From Rhodococcus sp. H36-A4 (GTDB taxonomy: Bacteria > Actinomycetota > Actinomycetes > Mycobacteriales > Mycobacteriaceae): a stretch of DNA of 64,000 nucleotides. The position numbers were made by a program, and so were the translations under genes. The notes under the pieces were generated by a model. That model was given only the letters and a program-made list of their open reading frames with translations, was not told where the DNA came from and did not search any database. Shown here piece after piece: positions 53,577-61,679 of the stretch (within the stretch, counting starts at the first letter, position 1; each line of letters begins with the position of its first letter). The stretch covers positions 62,001 through 126,000 of the forward strand of contig NZ_JAPVLQ010000001.1 in assembly GCF_027158005.1 (NCBI RefSeq), given 5' to 3'.

Positions 53577-54775
53577 AGGACCACACCGCTACCTTCTTCG
53601 ACGTTGTGATCGTCGGCGGTGGAAACGCCGGTGTCAGCGCTGCCGCACGCCTCATCCGTAAAGGAATCAATTCCGTCGCGGTGATCGAACCCCAGCAAGT
53701 TCACACCTACCGACCGCTGTTGTCCTACGTCGGTGGCGGCCAGGCTTCGCTGAACAGCGCGCAACGCACCCAAAGATCGGTGACGCCGCACGGATGCACC
53801 TGGATCGAGGACTCGGTCACCGTCGTCGACGCTGCGGAGCGCACCGTGACGTGCGCATCGGGGAGACGCTACCGATACCGCGACCTGGTGCTGGGCCCCG
53901 GTCTAGTTCCGGATGTCGACGCGTTACCGGGCATCTACACCGCGCTCGACTCGCCTGCGGTGGCCAGCAACTACCTCGACCGTGCTGAGAAGACCTGGGC
54001 GCTGGTAGAAACGATGCCCAGTTCCGGTCACGCAGTATTTACCGTGCCCAGGGCTCCTGTCAGTTGTACCGGTACGACGCTCAAACCCTTGTTCCTCGCG
54101 GTCGCTCACTGGCAACGGACCGGCCGGTTGGACAGTATCGAGATCACTCTCGTCATCGACCACCCCCGTCTCCTCGGGGTTCCAGAACTGGATGCTCGGC
54201 TGCTGAGCCGCTTGCGGGAACTCGGCGTCCGGATACTGACCGGTACGGCGGTCACGTCGCTGGAGCCGGAAGAACGCCGAATCACGGTGACAGATGTCGA
54301 CGGTAACGCCGAGCAACTGCAGTACGACTTCCTTCACCTGGTGCCGCCCTTCCGAGGCCCACTGTGGTTGCAATCCTCGGATCTGGCCGGCGACCACGAA
54401 CATGGATTGGTCGACATCGATCCGCTGACCTTCGCGCATCGCACGCACCCGAGCGTGTGGGCAGTCGGAGACGGTGCGGCCGTACACACAGATCCTTCTG
54501 GCGGCGCTTTACGCCAACAGGTTTCGATACTGGTGGACAACATGCTGGCCGCTCGCGCCGGCACCGAACTGTCTTCCTACGACGGGTACACCGTCGCCCC
54601 GGTGACGGTCGACGCACATCGACTCATAGCGGGAGAATTCGACCGAACGGGTGCGGTGTCCTCATCACTTCCGTCGTTTCTCGATCCGCTCACTCCCCGT
54701 CGCAGCGCGTGGGCGTTCGATCGATACGTGCTACCTCGGGTCTACTGGAATTCGATCTTGAAAGGGCGCCTCTGA
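53573..54775 (+). CDS. Sulfide:quinone oxidoreductase-like flavoprotein
   Basis: 400-aa FAD-dependent pyridine-nucleotide-disulfide-type protein. N-terminal DVVIVGGGNAGVSAAARLI (GGGNAG, NAD/FAD), YRPLLSYVGGG (typical SQR start), and THPSVWAVGDGAAVHTDPSGGALRQQ near the C terminus. The SQR-type cysteine pair is not obvious, so sulfide oxidation is doubtful; a quinone-linked or NADH dehydrogenase role is possible. GTG 53573 overlaps the DUF4235 stop (GTGA). Last gene of the stress operon. Confidence 0.75.
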   Translation: MKDHTATFFDVVIVGGGNAGVSAAARLIRKGINSVAVIEPQQVHTYRPLLSYVGGGQASLNSAQRTQRSVTPHGCTWIEDSVTVVDAAERTVTCASGRRYRYRDLVLGPGLVPDVDALPGIYTALDSPAVASNYLDRAEKTWALVETMPSSGHAVFTVPRAPVSCTGTTLKPLFLAVAHWQRTGRLDSIEITLVIDHPRLLGVPELDARLLSRLRELGVRILTGTAVTSLEPEERRITVTDVDGNAEQLQYDFLHLVPPFRGPLWLQSSDLAGDHEHGLVDIDPLTFAHRTHPSVWAVGDGAAVHTDPSGGALRQQVSILVDNMLAARAGTELSSYDGYTVAPVTVDAHRLIAGEFDRTGAVSSSLPSFLDPLTPRRSAWAFDRYVLPRVYWNSILKGRL

Positions 54776-54895
54776 CGGCGATCGAGGGCCGGGGCAATCA
54801 CTCAGCTCTCGATGTCCGTCCGGTCAGCAACGAGGGCCTGGTTTAATCGACCGGTAAGCGTTCACATTCGGACCGCTTCTGAGCGAGGAGTGCCC

Positions 54896-55267
54896 ATGCC
54901 GGTCGACGAGACACAGGCAGCGCAATTCGATATTGCGATTCATCTGGACAGGTCGACGCTCGTGCTCACCGTGTCCGGTGAGCTGGATATGCGGACCGCG
55001 CCTGCGCTCGACTCAGCGATCTCCAAAGGTGCACTCACGGCGCCCGCCGCCCTGGTGGTGGATTTGGCCAAGGTGACATTCGTGGCCTCGGCCGCGATGA
55101 CCGTGCTCACTGTCGCTCAGAACAAGTTCGGCGACACATTACAGTTCGCCGTGGTTGCCGACGGTCCTGCCACCAGTCGTCCGATCCGGCTGATGGGCTT
55201 GGATCAGGTCTTCTCTCTCTACGAAGACCTGCCGACTGCGCTCGCGGCACTCGACTCACCGAGCTGA
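54896..55267 (+). CDS. STAS-domain anti-anti-sigma factor-like protein (atypical)
   Basis: 123-aa RsbV/SpoIIAA-like STAS protein (LVLTVSGELDMRTAPALDSAIS, ALVVDLAKVTFVASAAMTVLTVAQ). The phospho-acceptor segment usually reads D-S-S/T-G-L; here it is A-S-A-A-M, so the Ser is kept but the preceding Asp and following Gly are not. This may affect phosphorylation. ATG 54896 has GAGGAG. Its 3' end overlaps the convergent RsbP-like phosphatase gene by 49 bp, a natural partner to dephosphorylate it. Confidence 0.8.
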   Translation: MPVDETQAAQFDIAIHLDRSTLVLTVSGELDMRTAPALDSAISKGALTAPAALVVDLAKVTFVASAAMTVLTVAQNKFGDTLQFAVVADGPATSRPIRLMGLDQVFSLYEDLPTALAALDSPS

Positions 55268-56463
55268 GGATCGGGTCCGGCGGGCACACCGAGCGCCAGT
55301 ACAGCGGCGTCGTCCTCGAGGCCCGACCCGAAGCTGTCCAGGAGTGCGCGGATGTCATCGATGATCGCGTCGGCAGTAGTCGGAGAATGTGACCGCGCGA
55401 AGTCGAGTAGTGCTCCGGTGTCGTCGTAACGTTCACGGCCGGGCCCGACACGCGCTTCTGTCAATCCATCAGTGTAGAGCACGAGAGTGTCTCCCGGCCG
55501 CAGTGACAGTCGCGTCGAGACGAACCTGGCATCGGGAAGTATGCCGACCAACTGGCCACCTGTCGTCTCCACGTAACGTGCACTGCCATCGGCTCGGAGA
55601 AGGAGCGCCGGAGGATGCCCGCCGCCGGCCAACTCCACCTCGAACCCGCCGTCGGCGATCGTCAGAACGCCGAAAATCACGGTGCAGAACTGTGGTTCGG
55701 TTGCGTGGAACTCCTGCTCCAGCACGGTATCGAGATTGTGCAACACTGCAATTGGGTCCCTGTCGTACACCGCAGCCGCGCGGAGTGTGTATCTCGTCAA
55801 CGACGTCACCGCCGCCGCGCTCGCACCTTTTCCGCAGACGTCACCGAGAAAGAACCCCCATTGGCCGGTCGCGAGCGGGAAGAGGTCGTAGAAGTCGCCA
55901 CCTACGTCCTCCGTCGACGCGTAGTGGTAGGAGGCCTGCGCGTCCAATCCCGCAGGCGGAGACAGCGAGGACGGCAGTAGCGAGCGCTGTAAGGTCTTAG
56001 CCAACAGTTCGACTCGTGCTCGACTGTCGTCTGCACGCTTACGGGCCTGGAGCAATTCACGTTCGTAAGCCCGCCGATGGCGCGCGTCGAGAGCAGTGAT
56101 CCGAATCAACACTGGTTCACCGGACTCGTCGGTCTTGACGTTCGCGGTCAAGAACACCGGCAACCGGTCGCCGTCCGCGGTGACGAGATCTACTGTGACG
56201 CCGTCGATGTGACCGTTAACGTGCAGAATCGGCGCGAAATGAGTCTCGTAGTGAATGCGACCGCCCGCAGTGAGCAGTCGGGTGAACGACGTCCCGATCA
56301 TCGAGTCCTGTTTATGGCCCAGCCAGGTAGCGATTGTCGAATTCAGCTTCGCGATGGTGCCGTCCGGCCACAATGAGAGGTACCCGCACGGCGCGTTCTC
56401 GTACAGATCGAGCAGGTTTTCTTCGAGGGCGTCGCTGGTAGAGGGTTCCTTCGACGCGCTCAC
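55219..56463 (-). CDS. rsbP: RsbP-like PAS-PP2C phosphatase
   Basis: 414-aa regulator. PAS domain ~residues 15-125 (ENAPCGYLSLWPDGTIAKLNSTIATWLGHK), a coiled linker (~130-160), then a SpoIIE/RsbU-type PP2C phosphatase: VGGDFYDLF, GDVCGKGASAA, FCTVIFGVL, VLYTDGLTEA and LEDDAAVLAL carry the metal-binding Asp residues. GTG 56463 overlaps the RsbQ stop (GTGA). In Bacillus, RsbP with RsbQ activates SigB during energy stress by dephosphorylating RsbV; the same partner-switching is inferred here for a SigF-like factor. Confidence 0.87.
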   Translation of the reverse strand: MSASKEPSTSDALEENLLDLYENAPCGYLSLWPDGTIAKLNSTIATWLGHKQDSMIGTSFTRLLTAGGRIHYETHFAPILHVNGHIDGVTVDLVTADGDRLPVFLTANVKTDESGEPVLIRITALDARHRRAYERELLQARKRADDSRARVELLAKTLQRSLLPSSLSPPAGLDAQASYHYASTEDVGGDFYDLFPLATGQWGFFLGDVCGKGASAAAVTSLTRYTLRAAAVYDRDPIAVLHNLDTVLEQEFHATEPQFCTVIFGVLTIADGGFEVELAGGGHPPALLLRADGSARYVETTGGQLVGILPDARFVSTRLSLRPGDTLVLYTDGLTEARVGPGRERYDDTGALLDFARSHSPTTADAIIDDIRALLDSFGSGLEDDAAVLALGVPAGPDPQLGESSAASAVGRSS

Positions 56464-57365
56464 GACCGCGCCGCGAACGCGGCTATTGCGGTGGCCGTCA
56501 GTTCGGGGGCACTGACTTGCGGGCAGTGTCCGCTGACGTCGAGTGTCTGCAACGTGCTGCCGGCGATGTTCTCGTGCACGTATCGGCCGACCTCAGCCGG
56601 GGCGAGCGTGTCGCGCGCACAGTCGACCACGAGAGTCGGCACGGTTACGCGCTTCAGGTCGGCGCGATTGTCCGAAAGAAACGTCGCTATCGCGAACACT
56701 TTGGCAGCCGCCGGGTCCGTTCGGCAGAAACTATCGGTCAACTGCTCCCCGAGTTCGGGTCGATCCGGTGTACCCATGATGGTCGGAGCCATGACCGCTG
56801 ACCAACCCAGATAGTTGCTGTCGAGCGAATCGAGCAACTCGTCGATGTCGGTTCTGGTGAACCCACCTCGGTAATCGCCATCGTCGATATAGCAAGGCGA
56901 CGGCGTCAACAAAACCAACTTCGAGAATCGTTCGGGCGCCTCGGCCACAGCCAGGACCCCGATCATCGATGCGACCGAGTGACCTACGAACACGACATCG
57001 CGTAGATCGAGTTCCTCGACGATGTCGAGTACGTCGCGGGCATACTGTTCGAGGTCAGCGTACTTGGCGGCGTCCCATGCGTCCTGGTTCGATCCGCCGG
57101 CACCCACGTGATCGAACAGAACTACCTTGAAGGAATCCACTAGGCGATCGGTGACCGAACCCCACAAATTTTGATCGCAACCGAAACCGTGCGAGAGCAT
57201 CACTACCGGACCGTCGGCAGCTCCGACGATCCTCACATTGTTCTTCGCGCGCACGTTCACCAGCACATTCTGACACTGGGCCGCACAGCCATCGAGCGCA
57301 CCCTGGTTCTCGAACGAAACACGGCGGTCACCGCCTAAAATCGACCGCGCAATCTCGACGTTCAC
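56460..57365 (-). CDS. rsbQ: RsbQ-like alpha/beta hydrolase
   Basis: 301-aa hydrolase. FGCDQNLWGSV, VVLFDHVGAGGSN, VFVGHSVASMIGVLA (nucleophile Ser), TPSPCYIDDGDYRGGF, NYLGWSAVMAP, and GHCPQVSAP (catalytic His) follow Bacillus RsbQ along the whole length. GTG 57365 overlaps the ANTAR-gene stop; this adds ~35 residues before the RsbQ core, so GTG 57260 is an alternative. In Bacillus, RsbQ is an obligate partner that gives the RsbP PAS domain a small-molecule ligand; coupling to rsbP here is exact. Confidence 0.87.
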   Translation of the reverse strand: MNVEIARSILGGDRRVSFENQGALDGCAAQCQNVLVNVRAKNNVRIVGAADGPVVMLSHGFGCDQNLWGSVTDRLVDSFKVVLFDHVGAGGSNQDAWDAAKYADLEQYARDVLDIVEELDLRDVVFVGHSVASMIGVLAVAEAPERFSKLVLLTPSPCYIDDGDYRGGFTRTDIDELLDSLDSNYLGWSAVMAPTIMGTPDRPELGEQLTDSFCRTDPAAAKVFAIATFLSDNRADLKRVTVPTLVVDCARDTLAPAEVGRYVHENIAGSTLQTLDVSGHCPQVSAPELTATAIAAFAARS

Positions 57366-58063
57366 CGCCGCTGCGTCACTCGGCCCGCCAGTTCGGCGAC
57401 GCTGATATTCCAGTCCTGCGAGAGCCTGCTGAGTAGATCGAACGCCTGGACCGCGTCGATGCCGTATCTTTCCATGATCATGCCCTTTGCCTGGCCGATG
57501 AGGTCACGCGAGGCCAGCGCGGACTGCATCTGATCCTCGTGTTGAGCAGCGATCAGTGCAACGGCAGCTTGCGTGGCCAACAACAAGCCGAGTTCCTCGC
57601 TTGCAGAATCGAACCCGTTGGCCCTCTCGGAGTACAGATTGAGGGCTCCCAAATTGTCTCGCCCGGTGTAGAGCTGGAATGCCAGCATCGAACCCACACC
57701 CATTTCCCATGCCGCAGAGGCAAACTGCGGCCAACGCTGTTCCGATCTCATGTCTTCGACGTGAACCGTCCGCTGCTCCCAGACTGCGTCCAGGCATGGC
57801 CCCTGCCCACATTGCTGTTGTAGAGAGTCGAGTCGACGCGGTAACTCACCTGTCGCGGCCCTCGACTCGACCGTGCTGCGTCCGATGACCAACGTTATTC
57901 CGGCGTGATCGGTACCTGGGACCATCCCGACCGCCATAGTGGTGATCGAGACCAGTGTGTCTTCGATACTCGCGTAGTTCTGCTGAAGAACACGCGCCAT
58001 TTCCGACATCCCTCGACTCAGCGCTCCGTCGAGCGCCCGCCGATCAGGTGACTTCAAACTCAT
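57362..58063 (-). CDS. GAF-ANTAR regulator
   Basis: 233-aa regulator. GAF domain ~residues 30-165 (GTDHAGITLVIGR, CGQGPCLDAVWEQRTVHVEDMRSEQRWPQFASAAWEMGVGSMLAFQLY), then a C-terminal ANTAR RNA-binding domain (QSALASRDLIGQAKGMIMERYGIDAVQAFDLLSRLSQ). ANTAR proteins act by transcription antitermination at hairpin RNA. It is the first gene of a coupled operon with rsbQ and rsbP. Start ATG 58063 (MSLKSP). Its RNA target is unknown. Confidence 0.85.
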   Translation of the reverse strand: MSLKSPDRRALDGALSRGMSEMARVLQQNYASIEDTLVSITTMAVGMVPGTDHAGITLVIGRSTVESRAATGELPRRLDSLQQQCGQGPCLDAVWEQRTVHVEDMRSEQRWPQFASAAWEMGVGSMLAFQLYTGRDNLGALNLYSERANGFDSASEELGLLLATQAAVALIAAQHEDQMQSALASRDLIGQAKGMIMERYGIDAVQAFDLLSRLSQDWNISVAELAGRVTQRR

Positions 58064-58211
58064 CGTCCCCACCCATCGCCTGAACGTGCTCTGACCCGCC
58101 AATCTTTTCCCGACCCTACTTCGTTCTCGACGCCGATCCGGTCGACTCGGCGATTGCACGTGACAGAAGGGTGCTCTTCGCCCGTCAAGCGAAGGCGCCT
58201 GGGTGGTCGTA

Positions 58212-58237
58212 GTTTGGTTACGGACCATTCTGGCTAC
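58212..58237 (+). promoter_or_regulatory. Imperfect SigF-like promoter
   Basis: GTTT (58212-58215), 16-nt spacer, GGCTAC (58232-58237): one mismatch to GGGTAC. 34 bases before the small gene at 58272. Confidence 0.42.
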
Positions 58238-58271
58238 CTACACGTGAAATGCCTACCGAAAGGGACAGACC

Positions 58272-58415
58272 ATGAGTAAGAACCAAACCGAATCCAGCTC
58301 GACAGCCGACAATCTCGGCAAGGACAACACGATTCCGAATACCGAAGATGGAATAGCAGTCGGACACTCTTCCGAGTCCTCGTTCGAACCAGAGGAAGAT
58401 ACCGACGAAGAGTGA
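58272..58415 (+). CDS. Acidic 47-aa protein, unknown function
   Basis: ATG 58272 encodes MSKNQTESSSTADNLGKD..., a Ser/Thr/Asp/Glu-rich, probably disordered peptide ending FEPEEDTDEE. AGGGA lies upstream and a SigF-like promoter further up. It precedes the AceE-like gene by 43 bp. No recognised family. Confidence 0.6.
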   Translation: MSKNQTESSSTADNLGKDNTIPNTEDGIAVGHSSESSFEPEEDTDEE

Positions 58416-58458
58416 TGTCTGCTTGCCGTAGCGCGACCCGAAGGAGGTGAGCAACGCG

Positions 58459-60822
58459 ATGACAAGCATCGCTGCCGGAGAGAAGAACTCACCGCCGGTC
58501 ACCCACGACGCGCTACACGACATCGCGGAGCAAGTGCTGTGGCTGTCCACCTCGATCATCCACCACGCCAACCGAGTCCGCCCCAATCCAACCGGCCTCA
58601 AAGTTGGTGGCCACCAAGCATCCTGCGCATCGATGGTGTCGATCATGACGTCACTGTGGTTCGAGCAACTCGAATCAGGCGACCGTGTGTCGGTCAAACC
58701 GCATGCATCCCCGGTCCTGCATGCAATAAATTACCTACTGGGGGAATTGGACGAAAAGTACCTGACGACGCTTCGGACATTCGGAGGATTGCAGTCCTAC
58801 CCGTCGCGCTCGAAAGATCCTGATCCTGTCGACTACTCAACCGGGTCTGTCGGCATCGGCGCGACTGCACCGATATGGGGCGCGATGTCGCGCCGCTACA
58901 TCGAGACCAGCTTCGGTGGCGCGGACAGGAGTGGCGCCAGCGGAACGGCCAAAGGGTTCAGCGGACGTCAGTACTCGTTGGTCGGAGACGCCGAACTCGA
59001 CGAAGGCGCAGTGTGGGAGGCCATCCTCGATCCAGGTACCGCCGACCTCGGCGAGATCGTATGGATCGTCGATCTCAACAGGCAATCACTCGATCGCGTC
59101 GTGCCCAACATCGCCGCCCGCCGCCTCGAGAAGATGTTCGACGCTGCAGGGTGGCAGGTCGTCACCGTCGAGTTCGGCCACCTCCTCGAAGAGCTTTTCA
59201 CCCGCGCCGGCGGAAGTGCACTACGCGAGCGCATCCTCGACATGCCGAACCCCGAATATCAACGCCTCCTGCGCTGCACTGCAGACCAAGTGCGAGTTCG
59301 CTTACCCGGCGACGGACCTGGGGCCGCAGACATTGCCGAACTCGTCGCATCTCTCGATGACACCACGTTGACCGAGTCCATCCGCAACCTCGGCGGTCAC
59401 GATCTCGCTGCGCTGCGCGAGGCGTACTCCCGCATAGACGACGCCCGCCCGACCGTGATCATTGCGTACACCGTCAAGGGGTTCGGTCTACCGACTCAGG
59501 GCCACCCGCAGAATCACTCGTCACTGCTCACCATCGAGGAATACAACACTCTTGCCGTCTCGCTCGACACGGATCCCACCCACCCGTGGGCAAAATTCTC
59601 GGCCGACAGCCCGGCCGGGCGCATCTGTAGCGACACTGCGCACCGCCTACGCAGAGGCGAAATCCCCGTAGCGCAGCATCCCGTCATACCGACAGATATC
59701 GGACGAACGCCGAAGGGAACTGCAACCACCCAAGCTGCGCTGGGCCGAGTGTTGATCGATCTCACCCGTGAAGCACCGGAGGCCGCTGAACGCATCGTCA
59801 CCGTCAGCCCCGACGTCAGCTCAACCACCAACCTCGGCGCTTGGGTCAACAAAGTCGGCGTCTGGTCCTCCGCCGAACGTCGCGACTGGTTCGACGACGA
59901 TTCCGAAACGATCGTGCACTGGCGCGAAAAGCCGACCGGACAGCACATGGAACTGGGCATCGCCGAAACGAATGTGGTCGGGCTGATGGGCGAACTCGGT
60001 TCCACCTGGAGTCGATGGGGACAACCGCTGTTCCCCATCGGCGTCATGTACGACCCGTTCGTCGAGAGAGCTCTCGAGCCGTGGTCGTTCGGAATCTACG
60101 CCGGCGGGCAGTCCATTCTCATCGGCACCCCGTCCGGCGTCACCCTTGCCGCGGAGGGCGGTGCACATCAATCGATCAAGACACCTTCGATTGGCCTGGA
60201 ACAACCCGGATGTATCAGCTACGAGCCGGCATTCGCCATCGACGTCGAGTGGACTCTGCTCGCCAGCATCTCGCTCCTCGGCCGTCCTGACGGCACCTCG
60301 GCCTATCTGCGCCTTTCGACACGCCCGGTCGATCAAACCCTCGCCGACGTCCCTACAGACCCTGCAGCGCGCGACCGTCGTCGACGCCAAGTCATTGCAG
60401 GCGGTTATGCGTTGACCCGCAATGAGAAGGCAACAGTCACGATCGCCGCGATGGGTGCGCTGATGACCGAAGCTCTGGCCGCGGCCGAACGGCTCGAACA
60501 GATGGGAGTATTCGCGGACGTACTGTGCATCACCAGCCCGGGCCAACTCTACCGAGCCCTCCGAGCCAGACAAGGGCACAGCACGGGCGAATCGTGGATC
60601 CTCGATCGACTACTTCCTGCGGAACGAGCCACCCCGATGGTGACGGTCCTCGACGGGCATCCCCATTCGCTGGCATTCCTGGCGACCGTCAATCGTGTCG
60701 CGTCGACATCGTTGGGAGTGAGCAACTTCGGGCAGGCCGGTTCACTCGACGAAGTCTACAAATATCACCACATCGACACCGATTCCATTGTCGACGCTGC
60801 CCTCGATCTCACCGGGCACTGA
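58459..60822 (+). CDS. AceE-like thiamine-diphosphate 2-oxoacid dehydrogenase E1-type enzyme (short form)
   Basis: 787-aa thiamine-diphosphate protein. The N third has VGGHQASCASMVSIMTSLW and YSLVGDAELDEGAVWEAIL...VWIVDLNRQSLDRVV, which correspond to the ThDP-binding GDGE...NLQRLDG region of AceE-type pyruvate dehydrogenases. The middle contains GGHDLAALREAY and HSSLLTIEEYNTL; the C half is the transketolase-like domain. About 100 residues shorter than AceE, lacking much of the N-terminal E2-contact region, so it may work without the E2 complex. AGGAGG at the start; ATG 58459 preferred over GTG 58447. Substrate unknown. Confidence 0.72.
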   Translation: MTSIAAGEKNSPPVTHDALHDIAEQVLWLSTSIIHHANRVRPNPTGLKVGGHQASCASMVSIMTSLWFEQLESGDRVSVKPHASPVLHAINYLLGELDEKYLTTLRTFGGLQSYPSRSKDPDPVDYSTGSVGIGATAPIWGAMSRRYIETSFGGADRSGASGTAKGFSGRQYSLVGDAELDEGAVWEAILDPGTADLGEIVWIVDLNRQSLDRVVPNIAARRLEKMFDAAGWQVVTVEFGHLLEELFTRAGGSALRERILDMPNPEYQRLLRCTADQVRVRLPGDGPGAADIAELVASLDDTTLTESIRNLGGHDLAALREAYSRIDDARPTVIIAYTVKGFGLPTQGHPQNHSSLLTIEEYNTLAVSLDTDPTHPWAKFSADSPAGRICSDTAHRLRRGEIPVAQHPVIPTDIGRTPKGTATTQAALGRVLIDLTREAPEAAERIVTVSPDVSSTTNLGAWVNKVGVWSSAERRDWFDDDSETIVHWREKPTGQHMELGIAETNVVGLMGELGSTWSRWGQPLFPIGVMYDPFVERALEPWSFGIYAGGQSILIGTPSGVTLAAEGGAHQSIKTPSIGLEQPGCISYEPAFAIDVEWTLLASISLLGRPDGTSAYLRLSTRPVDQTLADVPTDPAARDRRRRQVIAGGYALTRNEKATVTIAAMGALMTEALAAAERLEQMGVFADVLCITSPGQLYRALRARQGHSTGESWILDRLLPAERATPMVTVLDGHPHSLAFLATVNRVASTSLGVSNFGQAGSLDEVYKYHHIDTDSIVDAALDLTGH

Positions 60823-60827
60823 ACTAC

Positions 60828-61619
60828 TCAGTCATGCCACCCGACAGCGGCGAACGGAGCATTCGTCGTGATCCGACCGACGATGCCCGCATGCGCGAAA
60901 TCCTTGGCCGTGGACACTGCTTCGAGAACACTCGCGCCTTTGGCGAGCTCCGCTGTGATGGCGGCCGCGAAGACGCAGCCCGCACCGGATACCCGCTCGT
61001 TCCCGATCTTCGGCGCCCGAAAGAAGGTGATGTCCTGCCCGTCGTAGAGCACGTCCACCGCGTCGTCACCGGGCAGGCCTGTGCCACCTTTGACGACAAC
61101 ATACCGAGGCCCTAGGTCGGCAATTCTCTTTGCCGCCTCGGCCAGGTCTTCGGCAGTCTCGATAGCGTCCATCCCGGCGAGCGTTCGGGCTTCGAACAGG
61201 TTAGGGGTTACGACAGTGGCCAGCGGCAGTATGTCCGTCCGCAACGCGGTGTCCGTGTCCAGGGCAGCACCCGGTTCTTGACCCTTGCAGATCAGAACCG
61301 GATCGACGACGACGTGACGCCAAGCCTGTCCACCCAGCGACTTTGCCACGGTGGCAACGGTCTCCGGCGTGCCGAGCATGCCAATTTTTACGACATCGAG
61401 GTTGTGTGCGGAAGTTGCTGCTTCGATCTGGTCGGCAATGACCGAGCCTTCGATCGGAACGAATCGATGCCCCCAACCCGAAGCAGGATCGAACGACACG
61501 ATGCAGGTAATGGTGCCGACGCCGTAGACACCGAGCTTTTCGAAGGTTTTCAGATCGGCCTGCAGCCCGGCGCCACCCGTGGCTTCGGACCCTGCGATGA
61601 CAAATGCACGTGTCGGCAT
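60828..61619 (-). CDS. PdxK/ThiD-family pyridoxal or hydroxymethylpyrimidine kinase
   Basis: 263-aa ribokinase-like kinase. VIAGSEATGGAGLQADLKTFEKLGVYG, MLGTPETV, VVDPVLICKG, VTPNLFEA, and a C-terminal GAGCVFAAAITAELAKG. The ending and DAVDVLYDG match Bacillus PdxK (the ThiD-like pyridoxine kinase) better than classical ThiD. ATG 61619 has AAGGAAG upstream; the extension to 61652 is unlikely. It is convergent with the AceE-like gene, 6 bp apart. Confidence 0.82.
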   Translation of the reverse strand: MPTRAFVIAGSEATGGAGLQADLKTFEKLGVYGVGTITCIVSFDPASGWGHRFVPIEGSVIADQIEAATSAHNLDVVKIGMLGTPETVATVAKSLGGQAWRHVVVDPVLICKGQEPGAALDTDTALRTDILPLATVVTPNLFEARTLAGMDAIETAEDLAEAAKRIADLGPRYVVVKGGTGLPGDDAVDVLYDGQDITFFRAPKIGNERVSGAGCVFAAAITAELAKGASVLEAVSTAKDFAHAGIVGRITTNAPFAAVGWHD

Positions 61620-61679
61620 GTACTTCCTTCTTCTCGTGTCCAAATTTTTCACCAGCGTATTTGCTTCTACCGGAAGTGA

